DNA of 46,999 nt from DASVEE01 sp036399695 (GCA_036399695.1 DASWMP010000204.1:1-46999); one strand, 5' to 3'. Positions 34,687-42,174 are shown, numbered from the stretch's first letter. Made by a program: numbers and translations. The notes: generated by a model not told the origin, from the sequence alone.

Positions 34687-35463
34687 CTACAGCGCCTTCG
34701 CCTCTTCACGGATGTACTTGAGAATTTCCTGCGCGGCCGCGTTCGGGTCGGTGCCATCCACCTTGCGGCCGCCGCTCTTTTCCGGCGGAAGCTCGAGGGA
34801 GACGAAGACGACGCGGGCGTTGAAGACGTCGGCGTCAGAGAGGCCGAGGTCGGAGACGGACTTTGTGTCGATCGCGACCTTCTTGGCCGCCATGATGCCC
34901 TTGAGTGACGCGTAGCGGGGCTCGTTCAGCCCTTTCTGCGCCGTGATCACGGCCGGGGTCGGCGCTTCCAGGACCTCTTCGGCCCCTTCGATCTCGCGAT
35001 GGGCCGTGAGCTTGCCGTCCGTCACCTCGAGGTGCGTGACGACGTTGACCTGCGGATAGCCGAGCAGCTCGGCGACCATCGGGCCGACCAGGCCGTTGTC
35101 GGTGCCGACGCCCTGCTTGCCGAAGAGCACGAGGTCGTGCGGGATGGACTTGACGGCGGCCGCCAGCACTTTCGCGATACCGAGAGCGTCGGCATCCGCG
35201 ACTTCACCTTTGACGTGCACCGCTTTCGTGGCGCCGCGGGCGAGCGCTTCGCGGAGCGCCTGCTGGGCGCGGTCGGGGCCGAACGTCACGACGGTGACGT
35301 CGCCGCCGCTCTTCTCCTTCAGACGGATCGCTTCTTCGAGGGCGAACTCGTCGTAAGGGGAAACGATGAACTTCAGGCCTGCCTCGTCGACTTTCCGGCC
35401 GCCGGCGATCTTGATGCGCGACTCGGTATCGGGGACATGGCTGATGCAAACGACAGAATTCAC
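34687..35463 (-). CDS. etfB: Electron transfer flavoprotein beta subunit
   Basis: 258 aa from GTG 35463, preceded by GGAGG six nt upstream. EtfB features: ISHVPDTESRI at the start, DEFALEEAIRLKEK (the family form has NPFDEIAVEEALRLKE), VTVVTFGPDRAQQALREALARGA, LVLFGKQGVGTDNGLVGPMVAELLGYPQVN, and the C-terminal AMP-site region ending in a helical arm. It pairs with EtfA as the AMP-binding subunit. It is the first gene of the etfBA operon and is divergent from the Hfq-like gene. Confidence 0.96.
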   Translation of the reverse strand: MNSVVCISHVPDTESRIKIAGGRKVDEAGLKFIVSPYDEFALEEAIRLKEKSGGDVTVVTFGPDRAQQALREALARGATKAVHVKGEVADADALGIAKVLAAAVKSIPHDLVLFGKQGVGTDNGLVGPMVAELLGYPQVNVVTHLEVTDGKLTAHREIEGAEEVLEAPTPAVITAQKGLNEPRYASLKGIMAAKKVAIDTKSVSDLGLSDADVFNARVVFVSLELPPEKSGGRKVDGTDPNAAAQEILKYIREEAKAL

Positions 35464-35498
35464 GCGGAGCCTCCACGGGGTGGTTCGTTAGTCGGATT

Positions 35499-35531
35499 CG
35501 CTGGTTCGAAAGGAGTGCGGAGGAACCAGCG
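35499..35531. repeat. 9-bp inverted repeat upstream of etfB
   Basis: CGCTGGTTC (35499-35507) and GAACCAGCG (35523-35531) are perfect complements 15 bp apart, in the 166-bp divergent gap between etfB and the Hfq-like gene. This could be an operator or a leader hairpin for either gene. Confidence 0.45.
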
Positions 35532-35629
35532 GCGCGGATTCTAGCAAAAGGCACGCGGTTCGCAACGCCGCCCGCCCAGCGCTAAGACGGTCACACACTC
35601 TCTCAGCCAACGCGCAACGGAGGAAGGCA

Positions 35630-36010
35630 ATGCCATTTTCAAGCAGACCGCAGGACGTCGAAGGGAACTACTATCCCGGCACTCCTGGACGCAAACCGTT
35701 CCGGACGTTCGAGATCAAACGGTCCAAGCAGGGAAACGGCAACGGCAACGGTCAGTATGACCGCCGTGGCGGCACCGGCACCACCAAGCAGGCACCGCCG
35801 GAAACGACCAACGCCGAGAACTTCTATTACCTGAAGCAGATGAACGCCAAAACGCCGATGGTCATCGTCATGACCGACGGCGAAGAGATCCGCGGCTGGA
35901 TCGAGTGGTACGACAAGACCTCGATCAAAGTGAACCGTGAAGGCGCTCCCAACCTCCTGATCCAGAAGCACTGGATCAAGTACCTCTTCAAGGCCGACGA
36001 GCTCGCGTAA
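35630..36010 (+). CDS. hfq: Hfq-like RNA chaperone with N-terminal disordered extension
   Basis: 126 aa; ATG 35630 follows GGAGGAAGG. The first about 60 residues are polar, Gly/Asn/Lys/Arg-rich and probably disordered. Residues about 63-122 match an Sm/Hfq fold: helix NFYYLKQMN, Sm1 PMVIVMTDGEEIRGWIEWYDKTSIKV (76-101; family form P-V-x-I-x-L-x-N-G-x-x-L-x-G-x-I-x-x-F-D), and Sm2 LLIQKHWIKYLFK, where QKH (112-114) stands for the Hfq Y/F-KH. Such proteins form hexamers that bind U- and A-rich RNA and help small RNAs pair. Unusual points are that the extension is N-terminal and that the Sm2 residue before KH is Gln. Confidence 0.7.
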   Translation: MPFSSRPQDVEGNYYPGTPGRKPFRTFEIKRSKQGNGNGNGQYDRRGGTGTTKQAPPETTNAENFYYLKQMNAKTPMVIVMTDGEEIRGWIEWYDKTSIKVNREGAPNLLIQKHWIKYLFKADELA

Positions 36011-36024
36011 CGCGAAAGATGCGC

Positions 36025-36061
36025 GCTGCGGAGCAGTGGCGATCCACCACCGCTCCGCAGC
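36025..36061. terminator. Hairpin between the convergent Hfq-like and DUF937 genes
   Basis: GCTGCGGAGCAGTGG (36025-36039) pairs with CCACCGCTCCGCAGC (36047-36061), 14 of 15 positions, over a 7-nt loop. It lies 15 bp after the plus-strand stop and 14 bp before the minus-strand stop, so it is placed to end both transcripts, though neither side has a long T-run. Confidence 0.65.
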
Positions 36062-36074
36062 GGGTTCAGTGCAC

Positions 36075-36617
36075 CTACTGTTTCTGTCCGAAGATTCCGC
36101 CGAGGATCGAGCCCAGCGAACCACCGCCGAGACCGCCGCCGCCGTCGTTGAGCACTTCGGGAAGACGATTCGCGTCGAGCCCCTTGCTCTGCTTCATGCG
36201 GCCGAGGACGCCCATCACGATTGGTGCGAGCATGGCCATGAGCTGCGCGATCTGCGCCGCATCCAGGCCTGACGCTTTCCCGACTCCTTCTTCGACCGAG
36301 CCGCGGCGTCCGCCGAAGATGTGGCCGAGAATCGCGCCCCCGATTCCGCCGAGGGCATTGCCGCCTGCACCGTTTCCGCCGCCGAGCATGCCGCCGAGGT
36401 TGTCGAGAATGCTGCCGTCGTGCTGATTGAGCGCGTCGTCGAGCGCTGCCGCGCCTTGAGGCTGCGACGCGTTGTGCGCGAGACCGCCGAGAAGCGCTGG
36501 TAAGGCGAGGGAAACCGCGTTGGATGTTGCAGCGGGGTCGGCGCCAAGCGCGCCGCTCAGTTGTTGAATGGTGTCCGGTCCGAGTTGCTGGCGAACTGCG
36601 TCAATGACTGAGGACAT
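36075..36617 (-). CDS. DUF937 (YidB-like) family protein
   Basis: 180 aa from ATG 36617 (SSVIDAVRQQLGPDTIQQLSGALG). The family pattern is clear: N-terminal helix with LGADPAATSNAVSLALPALLGGLAHNAS, a Gly-rich centre (NLGGMLGGGNGAGGNALGG, ILGHIFGG), then helices with LDAAQIAQLMAMLAPIVMGVLG, and a Gly-rich end. The biochemical role of DUF937 is not established; relatives are small, often abundant and sometimes extracellular or envelope-linked. It lies two bases downstream of the DUF3597 gene, so the two are cotranscribed. Confidence 0.85.
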   Translation of the reverse strand: MSSVIDAVRQQLGPDTIQQLSGALGADPAATSNAVSLALPALLGGLAHNASQPQGAAALDDALNQHDGSILDNLGGMLGGGNGAGGNALGGIGGAILGHIFGGRRGSVEEGVGKASGLDAAQIAQLMAMLAPIVMGVLGRMKQSKGLDANRLPEVLNDGGGGLGGGSLGSILGGIFGQKQ

Positions 36618-36619
36618 GA

Positions 36620-37063
36620 TCAGTGTCCCAGCAGGTCCGCCGGGACCTTGCCGCCGTTCTCGGCGAGCTTGCGCATCACTTCCTTGTGCAGCCACATGTT
36701 CATGGTCGCGGAGTCGTTCGTGTCCCCGGTGTACTTCAGATCCGCGGCGAGCTCCTTGCGCTCGGCGAGACTGCTGTCCATGCCGAGAAGCTTGAGCAGG
36801 TCGACGATGGAGTGCTTCCAGTCGAGCTTCTCCGGATTCTTCGCGGCCAGGCCGTCGAGGACCGCCGCGACGTCCACGTGCTGCGAAACGTTCGGAGCGA
36901 GGCCCGCCCCGACACCGCCGCCGGTGCCGAGCGGCACGCCAGTCCGCGCCGCGGTCTCGACGCGCGATTCGTTGCTCTGCCCGGGCCGGAGAGCATCGTG
37001 CGGCGCTTCCGCGTTTCCACCAGCGTGAAAGATCTTGTTCAGGATGTTCTTGAAGAGTCCCAT
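36620..37063 (-). CDS. DUF3597 family protein
   Basis: 147 aa from ATG 37063 with AAGGAG upstream. It begins MGLFKNILNKIF, then has a flexible Gly/Pro linker, and ends with the conserved DUF3597 module: VDVAAVLDGLAAKNPEKLDWKHSIVDLLKLLGMDSSLAERKELAADLKY ... MNMWLHKEVMRKLAENGGKVPADLL. The module resembles small helical domains otherwise attached to LysM or lytic proteins, but its function is unknown. It is the first gene of a two-gene operon with DUF937. Confidence 0.85.
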   Translation of the reverse strand: MGLFKNILNKIFHAGGNAEAPHDALRPGQSNESRVETAARTGVPLGTGGGVGAGLAPNVSQHVDVAAVLDGLAAKNPEKLDWKHSIVDLLKLLGMDSSLAERKELAADLKYTGDTNDSATMNMWLHKEVMRKLAENGGKVPADLLGH

Positions 37064-37369
37064 GTGTTTTCTCCTTGTCAGCAGACACGAGTGCAAGAGA
37101 CCGGCCGGGGGACAGATGAGACCAATGGGAGCAATGGGACAGATCGGACAGATGAGCGCCAACGGGGGCCGTGCCGGCCAGGACCGACAAGAGTGTCTGT
37201 CCCACATTTGAAAACCCGCCTCTCTGATGTGGGACAGACACTCCTGTCTGTCCGCCTTCTGTCCATTGCACCGATAGGTTGAACCGGAATCACCATCTGT
37301 CCCATCGGTCCTATCTGTCCCATGGGTCGGCATCGTTTCTCCCGCGCGCAATTCAGATAGCATCCGCCC
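37064..37369. other. 306-bp divergent gap filled with nested inverted repeats
   Basis: Outer arms are 9-bp tandem units (GGGACAGAT/GACCAATGG type) at about 37110-37157 and their complements (ATCTGTCCC) at about 37292-37329. An inner perfect 16-bp inverted repeat, AGTGTCTGTCCCACAT (37192-37207) with 37227-37242, shares its sequence with 24995-25010. The gap separates divergent genes, so promoters for pdxA and the DUF3597 gene must lie within it or at its edges. Confidence 0.75.
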
Positions 37370-38275
37370 ATGAAACCGCTGGCCATTACCCTCGGCGATC
37401 CGGCCGGGATCGGGGCAGAGATCGTCGCCAAAGCGCTGCGCGAGACCAATGCTCCGGCATGGGTTTTCGGCAGCCGCGCCTTCGCCGGTGAGTTGCCGCC
37501 GGTCAAGCGGTTCATCGACGTCGGCGGCACCGGCAGCGTGCAATACGGCGTAATCGACGCCGCCTACGGCCGCCTCGCGCTCGACTCCATCGACGCCGCC
37601 ATCGACGCCATCAACGCCGGCCACTGCTCCGCGCTCGTCACCGCGCCGATCCACAAGCAGGCCATCACGCTCGCCGGCTCCGTGCACCCCGGCCACACCG
37701 AGCTCCTCGCCGCGCGCGCGGGCCTCGAGCGCTACGGCTACGACTACGCGATGTACTTTGATTCGCCGCGCCTGCGCACGGTGCTGCTCACGGTGCACGT
37801 CTCGCTGCGCGACGCCATCGACGCCATCGACGCTCCCACGATCGCCGCGCTCGCCCTGCTGATGGACCGCGAGTACCGGCGGCTGTACAACCAGCAGCCG
37901 CGCATCGCGGTCGCCGGCGTGAACCCGCACGCGGGCGAAGGCGGCAAGTTCGGCGCGGAGGAAACGATCATCGCCGCCGGCGTGGACGAAGCGCGTGCGC
38001 AGGGGCTCGCGGTCAGCGGTCCGCATCCGCCCGATACGGTGTTCCTCGCGGCCACCGAGGGCAGGTACGATGTGGTCATGGCCATGTATCACGACCAGGG
38101 GCTCATCCCGGTGAAAACGCTCGCGTTCAAGGAGTCGGTCAACGTCACGATCGGCCTGCCCTATCTGCGCGTCTCCGTCGACCACGGCACCGCCTTCGAC
38201 ATCGCCGGCAAAGGGATCGCCGATGCGGCGCCGATGAAGTACGCCATCGAATGGGCGGCGAGGTTCGCGCGATGA
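37370..38275 (+). CDS. pdxA: 4-hydroxythreonine-4-phosphate dehydrogenase
   Basis: 301 aa, slightly short for the family (about 330). Motifs: ITLGDPAGIGAEI at the start (6-18), TAPIHKQAI at 91-99, PGHTELLA at 107-114, VAGVNPHAGEGGKFG, and VMAMYHDQGLIPVK near 233, with the metal-binding histidines and SVDHGTAFDIAGKG near the end. It oxidises 4-phosphohydroxy-L-threonine in the DXP-dependent pyridoxal-phosphate pathway, using NAD(P)+ and a divalent metal. It is the first gene of a run of overlapping genes; its TGA overlaps the next ATG (ATGA). Confidence 0.96.
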   Translation: MKPLAITLGDPAGIGAEIVAKALRETNAPAWVFGSRAFAGELPPVKRFIDVGGTGSVQYGVIDAAYGRLALDSIDAAIDAINAGHCSALVTAPIHKQAITLAGSVHPGHTELLAARAGLERYGYDYAMYFDSPRLRTVLLTVHVSLRDAIDAIDAPTIAALALLMDREYRRLYNQQPRIAVAGVNPHAGEGGKFGAEETIIAAGVDEARAQGLAVSGPHPPDTVFLAATEGRYDVVMAMYHDQGLIPVKTLAFKESVNVTIGLPYLRVSVDHGTAFDIAGKGIADAAPMKYAIEWAARFAR

Positions 38276-38415
38276 ACAAGTGGGCGCTGCGCATCACCGG
38301 CGTGCTCATGGTCCTGATCTTCCTGCTGGTGTTCATGCAGCTCTACCGGCAGCTCGTCGCCTTGCAGCGTTTGCAGCAGGCCGACCCGCCTGCGTCGACG
38401 GACACGGCGACGTGA
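38272..38415 (+). CDS. 47-aa single-pass membrane protein
   Basis: A small gene beginning at ATG 38272, overlapping the pdxA stop by 4 nt, and ending at 38415, overlapping the next gene's GTG by 4 nt. The product starts MNKWALRITGVLMVLIFLLV and continues with a short Gln/Leu-rich amphipathic stretch (about 22-37) and an Asp/Pro/Thr tail. One membrane helix at about 5-22. The tight overlaps on both sides argue that it is real and translated. No family is recognised; it may help the neighbouring transporter. Confidence 0.7.
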   Translation: MNKWALRITGVLMVLIFLLVFMQLYRQLVALQRLQQADPPASTDTAT

Positions 38416-39287
38416 AGCGGCACACGCTGGCCGTCGTCGCGCTGTTGCTCACCGCAACGGCGTGGGGCGCGTCGTTCACGCTCATCAAGCAGGTGCTGAC
38501 GCAGATCGCGCCCGAGCCGTTCATCGCCTATCGCTTCACGCTCGCCGGGATCATCCTCTGCCTCATCGCCTTCCGCCGCCTCACCCGCGACGTGCTCCTC
38601 CCCGGCCTGATCCTCGGCCTGCTCGTCTTCGCCGGCTACCTGTCGCAGACGTACGGGTTGATCACCATCTCCGCGTCGCGGTCGGCCTTCCTCACCTGCC
38701 TCTACGTCGTCATGGTGCCGTTCGCCGACCGGCTCATTCACAAGACGCACATGTCGTGGCGCGCCTGGATGGCGTCGGTCCTGGCGGTCGTCGGCACCAC
38801 GGCCATGATCGGCGGCTTCGAGGCGCGGCCGAGCTGGGGGGACGCGCTGACGATCTTCTGCGCCGTGATCTTCGCGCTGCACGTCGTCTACTCGTCGCGC
38901 TGGTCGGCGCGCCACTCGACGACCGGCCTGGCGGCGGTGCAGGTGCTCGTCGTCGGGCTCGTGGCCCTGCCGTTCCTCCCCTTCTCGCCGAGCCCGCAGT
39001 GGTCGCCGGAGCTCGGCTGGGTCATCGTCGGGACGGCGATCGTCACGACGGCGCTCGCCTTCGCCGCGCTCATGTGGGGGCAGGCGCACGTCAGCGCCAC
39101 CGAGGCCGCCGTCATCCTGTCGTTCGAACCGGTGGCGGCGTCGCTGACCTCCATCTTCTGGGATCGCGAGCCGCTCACGGCGCCGTTCGTCATCGGCGCG
39201 ACGCTGATTCTCGCGGCGATGATCCTGTCGCAATTACCGTCTGCTACGATGCGCAGCGATGGCACCCCGCATCCTCGTCACGAATGA
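38412..39287 (+). CDS. DMT-superfamily (EamA) transporter
   Basis: 291 aa from GTG 38412, which overlaps the previous stop (GTGA); starting there gives the canonical opening KRHTLAVVALLLTATAWGASFTLIK. About ten membrane helices in two EamA halves: about 5-140 (with PEPFIAYRFTLAGIIL and SASRSAFLTCLYVVMVP) and about 150-280 (LTIFCAVIFALHVVYSSRWS ... MWGQAHVSATEAAVILSFEPVAASL). Family members export metabolites or amino acids across the inner membrane. The substrate is not predictable; neighbouring pdxA hints at a vitamin or amino-acid theme, only weakly. The last 29 bp overlap surE. Confidence 0.9.
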   Translation: MKRHTLAVVALLLTATAWGASFTLIKQVLTQIAPEPFIAYRFTLAGIILCLIAFRRLTRDVLLPGLILGLLVFAGYLSQTYGLITISASRSAFLTCLYVVMVPFADRLIHKTHMSWRAWMASVLAVVGTTAMIGGFEARPSWGDALTIFCAVIFALHVVYSSRWSARHSTTGLAAVQVLVVGLVALPFLPFSPSPQWSPELGWVIVGTAIVTTALAFAALMWGQAHVSATEAAVILSFEPVAASLTSIFWDREPLTAPFVIGATLILAAMILSQLPSATMRSDGTPHPRHE

Positions 39288-40026
39288 CGACGGCATCTAC
39301 AGCGAAGGCATCCGGAAGCTCGCCAACGCGCTGAAACCTGTCGGCGACGTCGTGATCGTCGCCCCCGACCGGGAGCAGAGCGCCGCCTCACACGCGCTCA
39401 CGCTCAACCGGCCGCTGCGCGTCCTGCAGATCGAAGAGAACGAATGGATCGTCGACGGCACGCCGTCCGACTGCGTGAACCTGGCGATCCTCAAGCTGTT
39501 CAAGGACCGCCGCCCCGACATCATCGTCTCCGGCATCAACTTCGGCCCGAACCTCGGCGACGACGTCACCTACTCCGGCACCATCTCCGCCGCCTTCGAA
39601 GGGGCGCTGCTCAACATACCCTCCATCGCCTTCTCCGCGCTCGTCGGCGAGCACTTTTCGTTCGACCGCTGCGCGGAATTCGCCGCCGAGCTGACGCGCA
39701 TCGCGCTCGTCGAGCACACCGACCCGCAGATCATCCTGAACGTGAACTTTCCCATCGGCGAGTTCGCCGGGGTGAAGGTGGCGCGCCTGGGAAAACGCAT
39801 CTACTCCGAGGGGGTCATCGAGCGGCTCGACCCGCGGGGGCGCAAGTACTACTGGATCGGAGGCGAGCCGCCGGTGTGGCATCCGGGCGAAGATACGGAC
39901 TTTGAAGCGATCCAGGGCGGCTACATCGCCATCACCCCGCTGCATCTCGACCTGACGCATCACGAATCGATCCCCCGGCTCAAGCCGCTCGAGGACAAGC
40001 TTGGCAATTTCGCAAAAAAAAGATGA
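39259..40026 (+). CDS. surE: 5'/3'-nucleotidase SurE
   Basis: 255 aa. Metal-site residues are in place: D10-D11 in LVTNDDG, S41 in PDREQSAASHALTL, N94 in VSGINFGPNLGDDVTYSGT. Also present are the substrate-side motif VDGTPSDCVNLA and the C-terminal dimer arm with YWIGGEPPVW and a D-T-D-F-x-A-I-x-x-G-Y-I-(A/S)-(I/V)-T-P-L ending, as in the family. SurE removes phosphate from nucleoside monophosphates and polyphosphate. It overlaps the transporter gene by 29 bp and pcm by 26 bp; surE-pcm adjacency is widely conserved and linked to repair and stationary-phase survival. Confidence 0.97.
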   Translation: MAPRILVTNDDGIYSEGIRKLANALKPVGDVVIVAPDREQSAASHALTLNRPLRVLQIEENEWIVDGTPSDCVNLAILKLFKDRRPDIIVSGINFGPNLGDDVTYSGTISAAFEGALLNIPSIAFSALVGEHFSFDRCAEFAAELTRIALVEHTDPQIILNVNFPIGEFAGVKVARLGKRIYSEGVIERLDPRGRKYYWIGGEPPVWHPGEDTDFEAIQGGYIAITPLHLDLTHHESIPRLKPLEDKLGNFAKKR

Positions 40027-40690
40027 GGCCGCGACGCACGAGCGCGAGATGGCCCACCAGCGCGCGCTGATGGTCGAGCGCTACGTCGTCGCCCGCGGCG
40101 TCAAGGACGAGAAGATCCTGCAGGCCATGCGCGAAGTGCCGCGCCATCGCTTCGTGCCGCAGGTCGTGGCCGCGAAGTCCTACGGGCCGGGCGCGCTGCC
40201 GATCGGCAAGGGGCAGACGATCTCGCAGCCGTACATCGTGGCGCGGATGATCGAGCTGCTCGAGCTGACCGGCAAAGAGAAAGTGCTCGAGATTGGCACG
40301 GGAACCGGATATCAGGCAGTGGTGCTGTCGAAGCTGTGCGCGAAAGTCTTCTCCATCGAACGAATCAACGAACTGGCCCTCCGGGCGGCGGAGCTGATCC
40401 GCGAATTGAAGGTCTACAACGCGACGGTGAAGGTCTTCGACGGCACGTACGGCTGGTCCGATCAGGCGCCGTTCGACCGGATCATCGTGGCGGCCGCGGG
40501 GCCGGAAGTGCCGGAACCGCTGGTGCAGCAGCTCGCGCGCACCGGGAAGATGGTGATCCCGGTCGGTCCGGAAGGAAAGCAGCGACTGGCGCGGGTGACG
40601 CGCGTGGGCACCGGCGTGAAGATCGAGGACTGCGGCAGCGCGGAGTTCGTGCCGCTGGTCGGCCGCTTCGGCTGGCGCGAACCGTCGTAG
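40001..40690 (+). CDS. pcm: Protein-L-isoaspartate O-methyltransferase
   Basis: 229 aa if started at TTG 40001, which has GAGG six nt before it; ATG 40049 is the alternative (MAHQRALMVERYVV). Motifs: VPRHRFVP (46-53), PIGKGQTISQPYIVA (67-81), SAM-binding motif I LEIGTGTGYQAVVLS (96-110), then VFSIER, and DRIIVAAAGPEVPEPL. It methylates isoaspartyl residues in damaged proteins so that they can revert to aspartate. It is nested in the end of surE (26-bp overlap), so it is translationally coupled. Confidence 0.95.
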   Translation: MAISQKKDEAATHEREMAHQRALMVERYVVARGVKDEKILQAMREVPRHRFVPQVVAAKSYGPGALPIGKGQTISQPYIVARMIELLELTGKEKVLEIGTGTGYQAVVLSKLCAKVFSIERINELALRAAELIRELKVYNATVKVFDGTYGWSDQAPFDRIIVAAAGPEVPEPLVQQLARTGKMVIPVGPEGKQRLARVTRVGTGVKIEDCGSAEFVPLVGRFGWREPS

Positions 40691-40721
40691 CGGCGCACCG
40701 CGTGCACGGCCGAGGAGAACC

Positions 40722-41201
40722 ATGAAGGTTCGCCCGCTGCTGCTGTTCACCTCCATCGTCTCGTCGATTCTCGGCGCGATCGTCGTCTACCTGATCCTCT
40801 CCGTCCCGAACGACCTGAAGGCCGACTCGCTGCTGAAAAACGCCCGCGCCGAGCTGGCCACGGGACGCAACGACAAGGCCCGCCAGTCCCTCTCGACCAT
40901 CGTCGCCCAATACCCCCGCACCGACGCCGCCGCCGCCGCGACCGTCGCCCTGGTGACGCTCGCGGACTCGGAGCGGATGAAGCTCGAGCGCGATCTCGGC
41001 ACGCTCCGCCGCGAGAACCAGCAGCAGACGAAGCTCATCAGCGATCTTCAACAGAGCGTAGTGCAGATCAAAGCCACCCCGTCCCCCGCGCCGGTCGTCA
41101 TCGAGAAACCGGCCCCCGCCCCAAAACCGGCGGTGAAGAAGCCCCCCGCGAAAAAGCCGGCGCCGAAGAAGCGCACGACCACGCGGCGCAGGCGGGGGTG
41201 A
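40722..41201 (+). CDS. Membrane-anchored coiled-coil protein with basic Pro/Lys tail
   Basis: 159 aa; ATG 40722 follows GAGGAGAA. One N-terminal membrane helix (LLLFTSIVSSILGAIVVYLIL, about 6-26). About 35-75 looks like one TPR-type hairpin (LLKNARAELATGRNDKARQSLSTIVAQYP). A coiled coil follows (about 80-115, SERMKLERDLGTLRRENQQQTKLISDL), then a tail of PAP/KKP repeats ending RRRRG. Probably periplasmic and anchored in the inner membrane; the basic tail could bind peptidoglycan, polyanions or RNA. It follows pcm by 31 bp and seems to end the operon. No family was assigned. Confidence 0.75.
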   Translation: MKVRPLLLFTSIVSSILGAIVVYLILSVPNDLKADSLLKNARAELATGRNDKARQSLSTIVAQYPRTDAAAAATVALVTLADSERMKLERDLGTLRRENQQQTKLISDLQQSVVQIKATPSPAPVVIEKPAPAPKPAVKKPPAKKPAPKKRTTTRRRRG

Positions 41202-41233
41202 GTCAATTGGCGCCGCAATGGTGCGGCCGGTGA

Positions 41234-41647
41234 TCAGACGTCGGCGAGCTCGACGTGATGGACGGCTTCGGCCACTTTCCTCGCGGCGTCCTGTGGTGAC
41301 TGCTCCCGCACGAACTGATACTGACGGACGAGGGGAGGCAGCTCGGAAATCTCCACGTTCTCCGCCAATACCGGGACGATACGCTTTCCGTCTGCGACGG
41401 CTGCGCCGAGCTCAAAGAATGTCCACGGCCGATTCACGCTGTCCGAAGTCAGGACCATTACCAGCGTACGGCTTCCTCGCAAGGCCTCTTCTACCCGGTC
41501 CTGCCAACGATCTCCAGGCTTGATGTCATGCGCATCAAACCAGCCCTTGACACCTTCTTCCCGGAGGGCAGAGGTGAACTCCCGCACCCACGGCTGGTCG
41601 TGCGAGGAGTAAGAGAGAAACACATCGTACTGGCGTGGCTCAGACAT
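41234..41647 (-). CDS. TIR-domain protein, second gene of a TIR pair
   Basis: 137 aa from ATG 41647 (MSEPRQYDVFLSYSSHDQPW); almost the whole protein is one TIR domain. Box 1 YDVFLSYSSHD (7-17), WFDAHDIKPGDRW (36-48, the BB-loop region), and RPWTFFELGAA with Glu79 in the position of the NADase glutamate; box 3 region RIVPVL. Standalone TIR proteins of bacteria cleave NAD+ or make signalling nucleotides in anti-phage systems. The start lies 8 bp inside the end of the upstream TIR gene, so the two are coexpressed. There is no fused sensor or effector domain and no SIR2/Macro (ThsA) gene next to it. Confidence 0.85.
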   Translation of the reverse strand: MSEPRQYDVFLSYSSHDQPWVREFTSALREEGVKGWFDAHDIKPGDRWQDRVEEALRGSRTLVMVLTSDSVNRPWTFFELGAAVADGKRIVPVLAENVEISELPPLVRQYQFVREQSPQDAARKVAEAVHHVELADV

Positions 41648-42068
41648 TGGTCGGCTCCGACGATACACGGCTACTCAACTGCTGCAGATATTCATCGATG
41701 TTGTTCAACCTGATGATGTCTCTCTTCTTCAGGAAGACGGGCGCATTCGGATGCGCCTGGAAATCCTTCGCGGAGAGCCCGTGCAACACCACAATGATAG
41801 GGATCCTTCGCAACCACGCTGCACCGATCTCGGCCCAGACGTACGATCGCTCGAAGGCCCATGGGGTAAACAGCACAACGAACTCGTCCGCTTTATCCAG
41901 AAAGTCGCGAATGTCTTCTTCGAATTCCGCTCCGACATCAACGTCTGCCTCATCGAGGAACGGACGCGCACCGCGGTCAGCGATCTCGGCGGCGATCTTT
42001 CGCGCCACCCAGGTGTCCTCGCCTGAATGGCTTACGAAGACCAGACGCTCATGTTTATCGGTCGTCAA
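41640..42068 (-). CDS. TIR-domain protein, first gene of a TIR pair
   Basis: 142 aa, again a bare TIR domain: LVFVSHSGEDTWVARKIAAEI (9-29), FLDEADVDVGAEFEEDI (37-53), VVLFTPWAFERSYVWAEIGAAW with Glu80 in the catalytic position, then IIVVLHG. The sequence is only distantly like the second TIR protein, so this is not a recent duplication; two different TIRs may form a hetero-assembly. The product is cytoplasmic. Divergent from acyP with a 106-bp gap. By family knowledge, NAD+-directed activity in defence is likely; the trigger and the partner are unknown. Confidence 0.85.
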   Translation of the reverse strand: MTTDKHERLVFVSHSGEDTWVARKIAAEIADRGARPFLDEADVDVGAEFEEDIRDFLDKADEFVVLFTPWAFERSYVWAEIGAAWLRRIPIIVVLHGLSAKDFQAHPNAPVFLKKRDIIRLNNIDEYLQQLSSRVSSEPTNV

Positions 42069-42174
42069 TGGCTCCGCCTTTAGCAGTTGCTGCGGTGAGC
42101 AAACGTCATGCTACACCGAGCGGCTCCGGATGGCTGCTGGCGCCGCCGCACGGTAGAACGTACAATCCCGCAAC

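Noticed and set aside
41234..42068. Thoeris defence system
   Set aside because: TIR genes are present, but no ThsA-type SIR2/SLOG or Macro effector gene lies on either side.
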